A DNA stretch of 5,609 nucleotides, from positions 1 through 5,609 of the forward strand of contig WFSM01000054.1 in the NCBI GenBank assembly GCA_015485945.1, in the 5' to 3' direction. Source of the stretch: Candidatus Bipolaricaulota bacterium. Lineage in GTDB: Bacteria; Bipolaricaulota; Bipolaricaulia; UBA7950; UBA9294. Position numbers and translations under genes: made by a program. Below, one piece after another: positions 1 to 5,609 of the stretch (positions within the stretch are counted from its first letter, which is position 1; each line of letters begins with the position of its first letter). The notes under the pieces are model-generated. The model was not told where the DNA came from and searched no databases. It worked only from the letters and a program-made list of their open reading frames with translations.

Positions 1-896
1 CGTTGACCACAGCGGGGATTACGACGGTCGTCGGCGTGCTCGGGACCGACAGCGTCACCCGGCATCCGGATACCCTTCTCGCCAAGGTGCAATCCCTCCG
101 TTCCGATGGATTGAGTGCGTACATGTACACCGGCGCGTACCACCTCCCGTCCCCCACAATCACCGACAGCGTGATGCGCGACATTGCGCTGATCGATGAA
201 ATAATCGGGGTAAAGATCGCGATTTCCGACCATCGCAGCTCGCAGCCTACCGTCTCCGAGCTTGCCCGCCTTGCCTCCGAAGCACGGATCGGCGGGATGC
301 TCGGCAATAAACCGGGGCTAGTACACACACACGTCGGCGCTGGAAAGGCCGGGCTTGCCCCGATCATCGAAGTATGCGAACGTACGGAGATCCCGATCTC
401 TCAGTTTCTTCCTACGCATGTGGCACGTACTGCGGCGCTTCTCGATCAGGGAATTGAGTTCGTCCGTGCCGGCGGAGCAATTGATATCACCGCCCCCAGC
501 GATCCGACAACAGCGGTGACGATTATCAAGAAGCTCCGCGAAAGCGGAGTCGATTTGAGCAAGGTCACATTCAGCTCGGACGGGAATGGAAGTAAGCCCC
601 GATTTGACGCCCAGGGGCGACTCATCGGAATGGACACCGGTGCGGTGTCAACCCTCCTCGCTGTCGTGCAGGAGTTAGTGCGGTCGAAAACGCTTGCCCT
701 ACCGCAGGCCATCAGCCTCGTCACTGCCAACCCTGCGGCGCGGTTGGGGCTCAGCGAACGGAAGGGATGCATTGTTCCGGGAGCTGATGCCGACATCCTC
801 GTGCTGAATCAGGATCTCAGCATCGATAAGGTATTCGCCCGCGGTCGATTGGTGGTCGACGACGGCGAGCCGGTGATCAAAGGCGCGTTTGAATGA
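1..896 (+). CDS. iadA: Isoaspartyl dipeptidase (beta-aspartyl peptidase), 5'-truncated by window edge
   Basis: Zinc-dependent amidohydrolase-superfamily peptidase. The family cleaves beta-aspartyl (isoaspartyl) dipeptides to aspartate plus an amino acid, a cytoplasmic step in clearing peptides with isomerised Asp/Asn. About 297 residues are readable from base 3. Residue numbers below count from there and line up with E. coli IadA at an offset of about 91. Visible active-site residues are Y46 in YTGAYH, the metal-bridging carboxylated lysine K71 and R78 in VKIAISDHR, metal ligand H110 in VHTHVG, H139 and R142 in PTHVAR, and D193 and S197 in SSDGNGS. These match Y137, K162, R169, H201, H230, R233, D285 and S289 of E. 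coli. The N-terminal ~90 residues, with the HxH metal motif, lie outside the window. The TTG at base 3 is an internal leucine codon, not the start. The stop overlaps the next gene by ATGA, indicating an operon. Identification is firm; the exact peptide preference is inferred. Confidence 0.93.
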   Translation, partial: LTTAGITTVVGVLGTDSVTRHPDTLLAKVQSLRSDGLSAYMYTGAYHLPSPTITDSVMRDIALIDEIIGVKIAISDHRSSQPTVSELARLASEARIGGMLGNKPGLVHTHVGAGKAGLAPIIEVCERTEIPISQFLPTHVARTAALLDQGIEFVRAGGAIDITAPSDPTTAVTIIKKLRESGVDLSKVTFSSDGNGSKPRFDAQGRLIGMDTGAVSTLLAVVQELVRSKTLALPQAISLVTANPAARLGLSERKGCIVPGADADILVLNQDLSIDKVFARGRLVVDDGEPVIKGAFE

Positions 897-1576
897 GCAA
901 AACGATCGGGATCCTCGGCGGGATGGGGCCGCTGGCCACTGTGGAGCTGTTCCGCCGCATCATCGCGCTCACTCCGGCAAACCGGGATCAGGATCACCTC
1001 CATATTCTAATTGACAACAACCCGCGAATTCCGGATCGCACTGCGGCGATAATCGGCAACGGTGAAAGCCCTGTCCCCATGCTGATCGATACTGCTCGCA
1101 ATCTGCAACGGGCGGGGGCGGACCTGATCGTGATGCCGTGTAATACCGCTCATTTTTATCTTCCGCAACTGCAACCGGCGCTAAAAATCCCAATCATCGA
1201 CATGGTCGGTGAGACAGTGCGGACGATCCGGGAAGAGGTGGTTGTTCTCCTCGCTACCGACGGAACATGGACGGCACGGGTGTACGACCACGCGTGTGCT
1301 GCGCACGGGATCACTCTGCTACAGCCGAAGGCCTTCGACCAACAACGGCTGATGCGTGCAATCTACGGGATCAAGTCCGGCACGGCGCCGGCTGTGTTTC
1401 AAACGGATCTTGCCGGCATCATTGCCACGACCAGCGCCAATGGGGCACAGGCTGCGATTATCGGTTGCACGGAATTGTCCCTGATTCCGCTTTCATCCCC
1501 GCTCCCGATTCCGGTATACGACGCCCTTACCGTGCTCGCTCGTGCCGCGGTGGCACAAGCGCGTGATTCGTCATAG
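893..1576 (+). CDS. Aspartate/glutamate racemase family protein
   Basis: Complete 227-residue member of the PLP-independent Asp/Glu racemase family (cytoplasmic, two-cysteine acid-base chemistry). It opens with the family's GILGGMGPLAT (residues 6-16). The two catalytic cysteines are C83 in MPCNTAH and C192 in GCTELS, so racemisation in both directions looks possible. Other conserved pieces are NNPRIPDRT (42-50), LLATDGT (119-125) and the lysine-bearing IYGIKSG (157-163). Length is normal for aspartate racemases; the loop just before LLATDGT looks a few residues short. The ATG overlaps the stop of the isoaspartyl dipeptidase gene (ATGA, 893-896), with a weak AAAGG at 879-883, so it is probably translationally coupled. 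With that neighbour, aspartate is the most likely substrate: the peptidase yields Asp, and isoaspartate formation is chemically linked to Asp racemisation. Glutamate, or a broad-specificity racemase like YgeA, cannot be excluded. Its stop overlaps the stop of the opposite-strand molybdenum hydroxylase gene. Confidence 0.9.
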   Translation: MSKTIGILGGMGPLATVELFRRIIALTPANRDQDHLHILIDNNPRIPDRTAAIIGNGESPVPMLIDTARNLQRAGADLIVMPCNTAHFYLPQLQPALKIPIIDMVGETVRTIREEVVVLLATDGTWTARVYDHACAAHGITLLQPKAFDQQRLMRAIYGIKSGTAPAVFQTDLAGIIATTSANGAQAAIIGCTELSLIPLSSPLPIPVYDALTVLARAAVAQARDSS

Positions 1577-3928
1577 CCTGTCTTTGTCTCGTATCGCCGC
1601 CAGTACCCGCTCCGGAGTGAACGGGGTATGCCGCAGTCTTACCCCGACCGCGTCGTAGATTGCGTTGGCGATCGTGGGGATCGGCGCGTTTATCCCAATT
1701 TCTCCCACTGATTTTGCTCCCAGTGGACCGGTCGGCTCGTAGGAATCGACCAGAATTACTTCGATCGGCGGAATGTCGAGCGCTCCGAGGATTTTATAGT
1801 CGAATAGGTTGGGATTGCGTACTCCGCCGTGAGGGCTGAGCAGCATCTCCTCGGTGAGGGCATATCCGATTCCGTTGGCGAGCGCCCCCTCCACCTGTCC
1901 CTGCGCAAGTTTTGGGTTGATCGGAGTGCCGCAATCGACGGCGGCCACATAGTTGACAACCTTGACGAATCCGGTGTCAGTATCGACCGCTACCTCAGCG
2001 AAGCTGGCCATAAACGGAGGCGGAGACTCATCGGGTACAAACGACGCCGTCGCTCCAATCTGGAACTGGTCTGCCTGATAAAGCGCATAGTGACAGACTT
2101 CGGAGAGGGATGTGCTCTTGCCGCTCGGGGCGGACACATGCTCATCGGCGAGGACGAGGCCGTCAGGAGCGGTACCCATAATTTGTGCTGCTACCTTGAT
2201 GATCTGGGCCTTTACTTCATCCGCCGCCCGTTTTACCGCCATCCCGGACACGTAAGTGGTGGACGACGCGTATGCACCGACGTCGAACGGGGTCATGTCG
2301 GTGTCGGACGAGTAGACGATGATCTTCTCCAGCGGGACCCCGAGGGCCTCGGCCGCTATCTGGCCCAGGATCGTGTCCGAACCGGTCCCGAGATCGGTCG
2401 CACCGATGAGGAGATTGAATGATCCGTCTTCATTCATCTTGATTGTCGCTGCACCCATATCGATGCGGGCGATCCCCGAACCCTGCATGTGCACCGACAT
2501 CCCGAGGCCGTGCACCCAAGAACCGTCGCGAATTCGCTTCCCATGCCGAGCGTTCCAGTCAATGCGCTCCATTCCGATATCGATGCACTTGTCCAACGCG
2601 CAGCTGCGGATCACCTGTTCCACCCCTTCCCGGCCCTCACCAAGCTTTACGAAGATTGGAGAGGTCTCACCGGTGCGGATGTGGTTCTTGCGGCGCAACT
2701 CAACCGGATCGATTCCCAGTTTTTCCGCAAGCGCGTCCATCGCCGTTTCGAGCGCGAAGTACCCCTGCGTCGCCCCGTACCCGCGGTACGCACCGGCAAC
2801 AGGAAGGTTCGTGTACACCGCCTTGCCGTAGAAATGAACGTCTTCCGCCTTGTTGTACAGCGGCAGGGTCTTCGACCCCACGTTGGATAGCACGGTGAGC
2901 CCGTGCGATCCGTACGCGCCGGTGTTGGAGATCGCTTCCATTTCCATCGCCCGCAGGGTGCCGTCTGACTTTGCCCCCAGTTTGACGCGGATGCGCATCG
3001 GGTGACGAGTGCGCGCGGAAATAAACTCCTCGGGCCGGGTGAGTTCGATTAACGCGGGACGGCGCGTGCGCAACGTTACAATCGCAGCGATATCTTCGAG
3101 CAGGATTTCCTGCTTTGTCCCAAATCCGCCGCCGATCCGTGGCTTGATCACGCGGATATTGCGCACGGGATAGTCAAGGGCGTAGGCCACGATTCGTCGC
3201 ACATGGAACGGAACCTGGGTCGAGGTGCGCAGCACCAATCTGTCGTCTTCGTCCAAGTAGCTCAACACCACGTGCGGCTCGATCGGGGTATGTTGTGCGT
3301 ACTGAAGCTCGCAGGTCGTCTCCACCGTAACGTCTGATTTTGTGAATCCCTGTGTCACATTGCCAACATCGATATCGACGTCGGCGACGATGTTGTGTTT
3401 CGGATCGTAGATCCCGGTAGCGTCATCCTCATCATGGATCACGGGCGCGTCAGGCGCGAGGGCGGCATCGATTGACAGGGCCGCGGGGATCTCCTCGTAT
3501 TTCACCTCGATCACCTTTAGCGCCGCTTCCGCGATCTCCCGTGTCTCGGCCGCTACCGCCGCCACGCGATCCCCGACGAACCGCACTTTGGTGTCGAACA
3601 TCCGCGTGTCGTACGGGGACGGTTCGGGATAACCCTGTCCGGCGGTGGTGAACCGCCGCTGCGGGGTGTTTTTGTAGGTGAGAACAAGCGCGACTCCCGG
3701 AAGCGCTTCCGCCCGCGCGGTGTTGATATCAACGATGCGAGCGTGCGCATATGGACTACGTAGGATCTTGACGTATAGGGTATTCGGCAGGTCGATGTCG
3801 GCGACGAATTTGGGCTTACCGGTGACAAGCGGTATGCCGTCAACCTTTCTCAGATTGTGCCGGACGACGGTAAACCCCTCCACGCTACGAGTCCGCTCTT
3901 TGACTGGTGGTTGTCCGTGGTTAGGCAT
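1571..3928 (-). CDS. Molybdenum hydroxylase large (molybdopterin-binding) subunit, xanthine dehydrogenase family
   Basis: Catalytic subunit, 785 residues. It binds the Mo-pyranopterin cofactor and hydroxylates a substrate carbon with water-derived oxygen, passing electrons to the Fe-S subunit. The N-terminal a/b hammerhead domain (about 30-150, with GKPKFVADI and LRSPYAHA) is followed by the two Mo-cofactor domains. Landmarks are GGGFGTK (266-272), GAYRGYG (379-385) with substrate-site R382, TDLGTGSDT (511-519), SDTDMTPFD (541-549) and GAKSVGEIG (737-745) with the putative catalytic base E743. Length is normal for a separately encoded large subunit. I chose the ATG at 3928 because GGAGG lies five bases upstream; an ATG at 3940 would add four residues but has no ribosome site. 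The gene overlaps the [2Fe-2S] gene by 8 bases and is last in the operon. GQG is replaced by GTG, and no glutamate is seen at the position equivalent to bovine E802, so xanthine as substrate is unproven. Family certain, substrate unknown. Confidence 0.93.
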   Translation of the reverse strand: MPNHGQPPVKERTRSVEGFTVVRHNLRKVDGIPLVTGKPKFVADIDLPNTLYVKILRSPYAHARIVDINTARAEALPGVALVLTYKNTPQRRFTTAGQGYPEPSPYDTRMFDTKVRFVGDRVAAVAAETREIAEAALKVIEVKYEEIPAALSIDAALAPDAPVIHDEDDATGIYDPKHNIVADVDIDVGNVTQGFTKSDVTVETTCELQYAQHTPIEPHVVLSYLDEDDRLVLRTSTQVPFHVRRIVAYALDYPVRNIRVIKPRIGGGFGTKQEILLEDIAAIVTLRTRRPALIELTRPEEFISARTRHPMRIRVKLGAKSDGTLRAMEMEAISNTGAYGSHGLTVLSNVGSKTLPLYNKAEDVHFYGKAVYTNLPVAGAYRGYGATQGYFALETAMDALAEKLGIDPVELRRKNHIRTGETSPIFVKLGEGREGVEQVIRSCALDKCIDIGMERIDWNARHGKRIRDGSWVHGLGMSVHMQGSGIARIDMGAATIKMNEDGSFNLLIGATDLGTGSDTILGQIAAEALGVPLEKIIVYSSDTDMTPFDVGAYASSTTYVSGMAVKRAADEVKAQIIKVAAQIMGTAPDGLVLADEHVSAPSGKSTSLSEVCHYALYQADQFQIGATASFVPDESPPPFMASFAEVAVDTDTGFVKVVNYVAAVDCGTPINPKLAQGQVEGALANGIGYALTEEMLLSPHGGVRNPNLFDYKILGALDIPPIEVILVDSYEPTGPLGAKSVGEIGINAPIPTIANAIYDAVGVRLRHTPFTPERVLAAIRDKDRL

Positions 3929-4394
3929 CGTTTCCTCCATTCATCCGCGTCAGCGCGAGCTTGACCGCTTCAACCTGTTTGACGTAACCGGTGCACCGAC
4001 ACAGGTTGCCCGACAGCCCTTCCTTGATTTCTTCTTCGCTGGGACGGGGATTACGGTTGAGAAGGTCAGTTGCCGCGATCAGCATCCCCGGGGTGCAGTA
4101 GCCGCACTGCACCGCGCCAGTGTCGAGAAACGCTTCCTGGAGCGGCGCCAGCGTCCCATCATCAGCCAGGCCTTCCACGGTGATGACCGTGTGGCCGTCG
4201 ACCTTCGCTGCTAGGACGAGGCACGAGTTAACCGCGCGGCCGTCAAGGAGAACGGCACACGCCCCGCAGTCGCCGGCTTCGCATCCCTTTTTCACACCCT
4301 TGTATCCAGTGCGCCGCAGGAGTTCGAGCAGGGTTTCCCCGGGAGCGATCGTGAACTCGCGCCGGACACCGTTTACGGTCAGTTCGATGTTCAT
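3921..4394 (-). CDS. Molybdenum hydroxylase small subunit, two [2Fe-2S] clusters
   Basis: Electron-transfer subunit, 157 residues, of a xanthine dehydrogenase/CO dehydrogenase-type enzyme. It carries electrons from the Mo centre to FAD. The N-terminal plant-ferredoxin-like domain has C38, C43 and C46 in GCEAGDCGAC plus C58 in NSCLV, ligating one [2Fe-2S] cluster. The C-terminal four-helix domain has C97 and C100 in QCGYCTPG, and C132 and C134 in NLCRCTGY, ligating the second cluster next to the molybdopterin. All eight cysteines are present and the length is typical. The ATG overlaps the FAD-subunit stop (4391-4394, ATGA) and has its own GGAGG at 4402-4406, seven bases upstream. The 3' end overlaps the large-subunit start by 8 bases, so the three subunits should be made together. 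Counterpart of E. coli XdhC, or of CoxS in CO dehydrogenases; I give no symbol because the substrate is unknown. Confidence 0.96.
   Translation of the reverse strand: MNIELTVNGVRREFTIAPGETLLELLRRTGYKGVKKGCEAGDCGACAVLLDGRAVNSCLVLAAKVDGHTVITVEGLADDGTLAPLQEAFLDTGAVQCGYCTPGMLIAATDLLNRNPRPSEEEIKEGLSGNLCRCTGYVKQVEAVKLALTRMNGGNDA
3934..3938 (-). promoter_or_regulatory. Ribosome binding site deciding the large-subunit start
   Basis: On the minus strand GGAGG is followed by AAACG and then the ATG at 3928, a five-base spacer. The site lies inside the end of the [2Fe-2S] gene. The alternative ATG at 3940 overlaps this GGAGG and has no such site upstream, so it is the poorer start. Confidence 0.8.
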
Positions 4395-5239
4395 ACGCCC
4401 GCCTCCAACTTATCCTTGATCTGGCCCAACGCCCGCTGTACCCCAACTTCCACCAGGTTACGACGATAGGCCGCGCTCGCTCGCATGTCGTCGCTAATAT
4501 CCGCTTCATCTCGCGCTGTCCGCGCGGCGCTGGCAATTATTTCCGCAGTGAGGGCCCCACTTTTTGTCAATACCTCGCCGGCATGCGGGAGGAGATAACC
4601 ACGTTGCGGTGCGCCTCCGACGGCGATCCGTGCCGCGGTGCACCGGCCCGCGGTGATTTGCACCAATGCAGCACAGTTCAGAACCGCGATGTCAAATGCG
4701 GTGCGGCTGAATTTGATGAACGCCGCCGCCGTTCCGGGGGGAAATGCCGGCAGGCGAACCGCGGTGAGAATGATCCGCTGTCTAAACATGGATTCCGCAT
4801 AGAATTGTGCGATCGGAACGGTGTGTTCGGTCCCGTCGTAGTAGCTAACACGAGCGCCGAGCACGAGGAATAACGGGATCACGTCCGACCACGGATGTGC
4901 GCTTATCAGCGTCCCTCCAATTGTCGCCAGGTTGCGTTGCAGCGGCGAGGCAAGGTGGTGGAGCATGGTGGTTACAACGCCGCCGAGATAGTCGGCAATC
5001 AGCGGTGACTCAATCAGCGCGGTCATTGTCGTCGTGGCACCGATTACGATTCCCTCGGCGTCGGAATTAATTCCAGACAGCGGAATCCCGCTGATATCAA
5101 CCAGCTTTGTCGTATCGCCCGGAAACAGCACGACATCGATGCCACCCGCCACGATGCGGGCGTTTACCGACTCTAACTCATGCAGTGCAGCTGCGAGGTC
5201 CGTCGGCCGGACGAACTCAGAAACTTTAGGTAACGACAC
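4391..5239 (-). CDS. Molybdenum hydroxylase medium subunit, FAD-binding
   Basis: FAD-binding subunit, 282 residues, of the same molybdenum hydroxylase. It accepts electrons from the [2Fe-2S] subunit and passes them to NAD+ or another acceptor. It has the vanillyl-alcohol-oxidase-type FAD fold. The first FAD motif is VAGGID (30-35, compare AGGxS/AGGTD). An IGATTTM block follows (66-72), and the second FAD motif is RNLATIGGT (102-110). The CO-dehydrogenase-flavoprotein C-terminal domain starts around FSRTAFDIAVLN (from about 177) and runs to the end. Position 110 is Thr where relatives usually have Asn (TIGGN). Translation starts at GTG; AAGGAGG (5244-5250) lies four bases upstream and the protein start LPKVSEFVRPT matches the usual family start. 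First hydroxylase gene of the operon, 122 bases after the small DNA-binding protein gene. Counterpart of E. coli XdhB or CoxM. Confidence 0.94.
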   Translation of the reverse strand: MSLPKVSEFVRPTDLAAALHELESVNARIVAGGIDVVLFPGDTTKLVDISGIPLSGINSDAEGIVIGATTTMTALIESPLIADYLGGVVTTMLHHLASPLQRNLATIGGTLISAHPWSDVIPLFLVLGARVSYYDGTEHTVPIAQFYAESMFRQRIILTAVRLPAFPPGTAAAFIKFSRTAFDIAVLNCAALVQITAGRCTAARIAVGGAPQRGYLLPHAGEVLTKSGALTAEIIASAARTARDEADISDDMRASAAYRRNLVEVGVQRALGQIKDKLEAGV

Positions 5240-5243
5240 GTTT

Positions 5244-5250
5244 CCTCCTT
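5244..5250 (-). promoter_or_regulatory. Ribosome binding site of the FAD-subunit gene
   Basis: Minus-strand AAGGAGG, then AAAC, then the GTG at 5239. The strong site supports the non-ATG start; the four-base spacer is slightly short. Confidence 0.8.
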
Positions 5251-5256
5251 TTTATC

Positions 5257-5285
5257 AGTGTACCCACGTGCCGGAAGGAGGACAA
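5257..5285 (-). promoter_or_regulatory. Candidate sigma-70-type promoter for the molybdenum hydroxylase operon
   Basis: Minus strand: TTGTCC (5285-5280) as -35, a 17-base spacer, and TACACT (5262-5257) as -10. Each hexamer matches four of six consensus bases. Transcription would begin only a few bases before the AAGGAGG of the FAD-subunit gene, giving a very short leader. The operon could also be read through from the RHH-like gene. Pattern match only. Confidence 0.35.
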
Positions 5286-5287
5286 GG

Positions 5288-5301
5288 AACGAACGGAACA
5301 A
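5288..5301 (+). promoter_or_regulatory. Possible operator motif upstream of the hydroxylase operon
   Basis: AACGAACGGAACAA differs by one inserted base from AACGAAGGAACAA, found on the minus strand at 5573-5561 in the leader of the RHH-like gene. It lies just upstream of the candidate -35 box. A recurring motif in both upstream regions is what a shared regulator site would look like, but the motif is short and seen only twice. Confidence 0.3.
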
Positions 5302-5313
5302 AGATGATACACG

Positions 5314-5350
5314 CGGGCCCGGACAGATGTGGTTGCTCTCCCCGGGCCCG
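5314..5350. repeat. GC-rich 9-bp perfect inverted repeat between RHH-like gene and hydroxylase operon
   Basis: The arm CGGGCCCGG (5314-5322) is complementary to CCGGGCCCG (5342-5350), with a 19-base loop. Each arm contains the perfect 8-bp palindrome CGGGCCCG, so the element is also two palindromes centred 29 bp apart. It begins 12 bases after the RHH-like stop codon. On the minus strand no T-run follows, so it is not a classic intrinsic terminator for that gene. On the plus strand the T-rich ATTGATTTTG follows, but no plus-strand gene precedes it. It could be a weak terminator or processing hairpin, or a pair of protein-binding sites. The structure is certain, the function open. Confidence 0.7.
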
Positions 5351-5361
5351 ATTGATTTTGA

Positions 5362-5535
5362 TTAACCCTTCTTCTCTTCGCGGTCCAGGTACTGCAGGAT
5401 CGCGTCGACGACTAAGTAGTTGATTGACCGATCACGCTTCTCGCTCAAGCGAATCAGTCGCTCAACTGGCTTCTGCTCCATCTTTTTCTGTGGAATGTAG
5501 ATGGACAGCTTGTCAAGGATCTGCTTTTTAGGCAT
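5362..5535 (-). CDS. Small ribbon-helix-helix-like DNA-binding protein
   Basis: Basic 57-residue protein. The layout fits the ribbon-helix-helix (CopG/Arc) fold: a short alternating strand, KLSIYIPQ (residues 9-16), then helix one around PVERLIRLSEKR (23-34), a turn at DRS, and helix two in INYLVVDAILQYLDREE (38-54). Such proteins are dimeric transcription factors or antitoxins; the strand pairs and enters the major groove. I chose the ATG at 5535 because it has a nine-base perfect Shine-Dalgarno, AGGAGGTGA, five bases upstream. An upstream in-frame ATG at 5580 would add 15 charged residues (MRKRRNNFVDEEVNH) not typical of the fold; it has only a GAGG. The next gene downstream is an enzyme subunit, not a toxin, so a regulator of its own gene and of the hydroxylase operon is the likelier role. 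This is inference from position and from a shared upstream motif. Confidence 0.8.
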   Translation of the reverse strand: MPKKQILDKLSIYIPQKKMEQKPVERLIRLSEKRDRSINYLVVDAILQYLDREEKKG

Positions 5536-5540
5536 GTGGT

Positions 5541-5549
5541 TCACCTCCT
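5541..5549 (-). promoter_or_regulatory. Very strong ribosome binding site of the RHH-like gene
   Basis: Minus-strand AGGAGGTGA pairs with nine consecutive bases of the canonical 16S anti-Shine-Dalgarno and lies five bases before the ATG at 5535. It fixes the 57-residue form as the main product. Confidence 0.85.
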
Positions 5550-5553
5550 CATC

Positions 5554-5573
5554 AACGAAGTTGTTCCTTCGTT
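5554..5573. repeat. 7-bp inverted repeat in the leader of the RHH-like gene
   Basis: AACGAAG (5554-5560) and CTTCGTT (5567-5573) are perfect complements around a six-base loop, TTGTTC. The element ends 18 bases before the RHH-like start codon and close to its ribosome site. It could be an operator for autoregulation or a leader hairpin affecting translation. Read on the minus strand it contains AACGAAGGAACAA, closely matching 5288-5301. Confidence 0.6.
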
Positions 5574-5609
5574 TTCTCATTTATTCCTCAGTAAATGGGT
5601 GTTACGTTA

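Noticed and set aside
446..1193. Minus-strand frames opposite the peptidase and racemase genes
   Set aside because: Shadow frames of clearly conserved plus-strand genes, with no family motifs.
1829..2898. Plus-strand open frames of 133-197 codons opposite the Mo subunit gene
   Set aside because: They are antisense to a well-conserved coding region, rich in Arg/Pro/Ser from codon shadowing, overlap each other in several frames, and show no recognisable domain.
3929..3940. Longer start of the Mo subunit (ATG at 3940, adding MEET)
   Set aside because: No ribosome site precedes it, and its own second codon lies in the GGAGG that serves the ATG at 3928.
5034..5423. Plus-strand frame of 129 codons across the FAD-subunit start and intergenic region
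   Set aside because: It is antisense to the FAD gene and to the RHH-like 3' end, shows no motif, and is explained by the shadow of the real gene.
5362..5535. RHH-like protein as antitoxin of a toxin-antitoxin pair
   Set aside because: The downstream gene is a conserved flavoprotein subunit 122 bases away, not a small toxin. A toxin upstream of the window cannot be excluded, but nothing visible supports it.
1..5609. tRNA, rRNA, CRISPR array, insertion sequence or phage genes
   Set aside because: Nearly all sequence is accounted for by conserved protein genes. No regularly spaced repeats, transposase motifs or tRNA-like cloverleaf were seen in the remaining gaps.

Overview
The window is compact bacterial DNA with strong Shine-Dalgarno sites, overlapping genes and a G+C content in the high fifties by eye. 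It suggests a bacterium with amino-acid and heterocycle catabolism. The phylum cannot be fixed from the sequence; an anaerobic or facultative lineage such as Bacillota or Synergistota is a guess from protein flavour only.

Left side, plus strand (1-1576): a two-gene translationally coupled unit. The first gene is the C-terminal three quarters of an isoaspartyl dipeptidase (IadA family), cut by the left window edge. The second is a complete aspartate/glutamate-type racemase with both catalytic cysteines. The pair overlaps by ATGA. Together they could release aspartate from beta-aspartyl dipeptides and interconvert its D and L forms.

Right side, minus strand (5535 down to 1571): a small ribbon-helix-helix (RHH) type DNA-binding protein, a 122-base intergenic region, then the three subunits of a molybdenum hydroxylase of the xanthine dehydrogenase/CO dehydrogenase family. 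They are transcribed in the order FAD subunit, [2Fe-2S] subunit, molybdopterin subunit. The three overlap by 4 and 8 bases, so they form one operon encoding a complete enzyme with the expected electron path Mo, two Fe-S clusters, FAD. The active site keeps the arginine and terminal glutamate of the family. It appears to lack the second glutamate typical of true xanthine oxidases and the Gln of the GQG motif, so the substrate should be left open.

The two units are convergent and their stop codons overlap by six bases, leaving no room for a terminator between them. The intergenic region before the hydroxylase operon holds a candidate promoter, a 9-bp GC-rich inverted repeat and a short motif (AACGAA-GGAACAA type). 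That motif also occurs in the 5' leader of the RHH gene, which makes the RHH protein a candidate regulator of itself and of the hydroxylase. No RNA gene, mobile element or CRISPR array was seen. No stretch over 300 bases lacks a gene.
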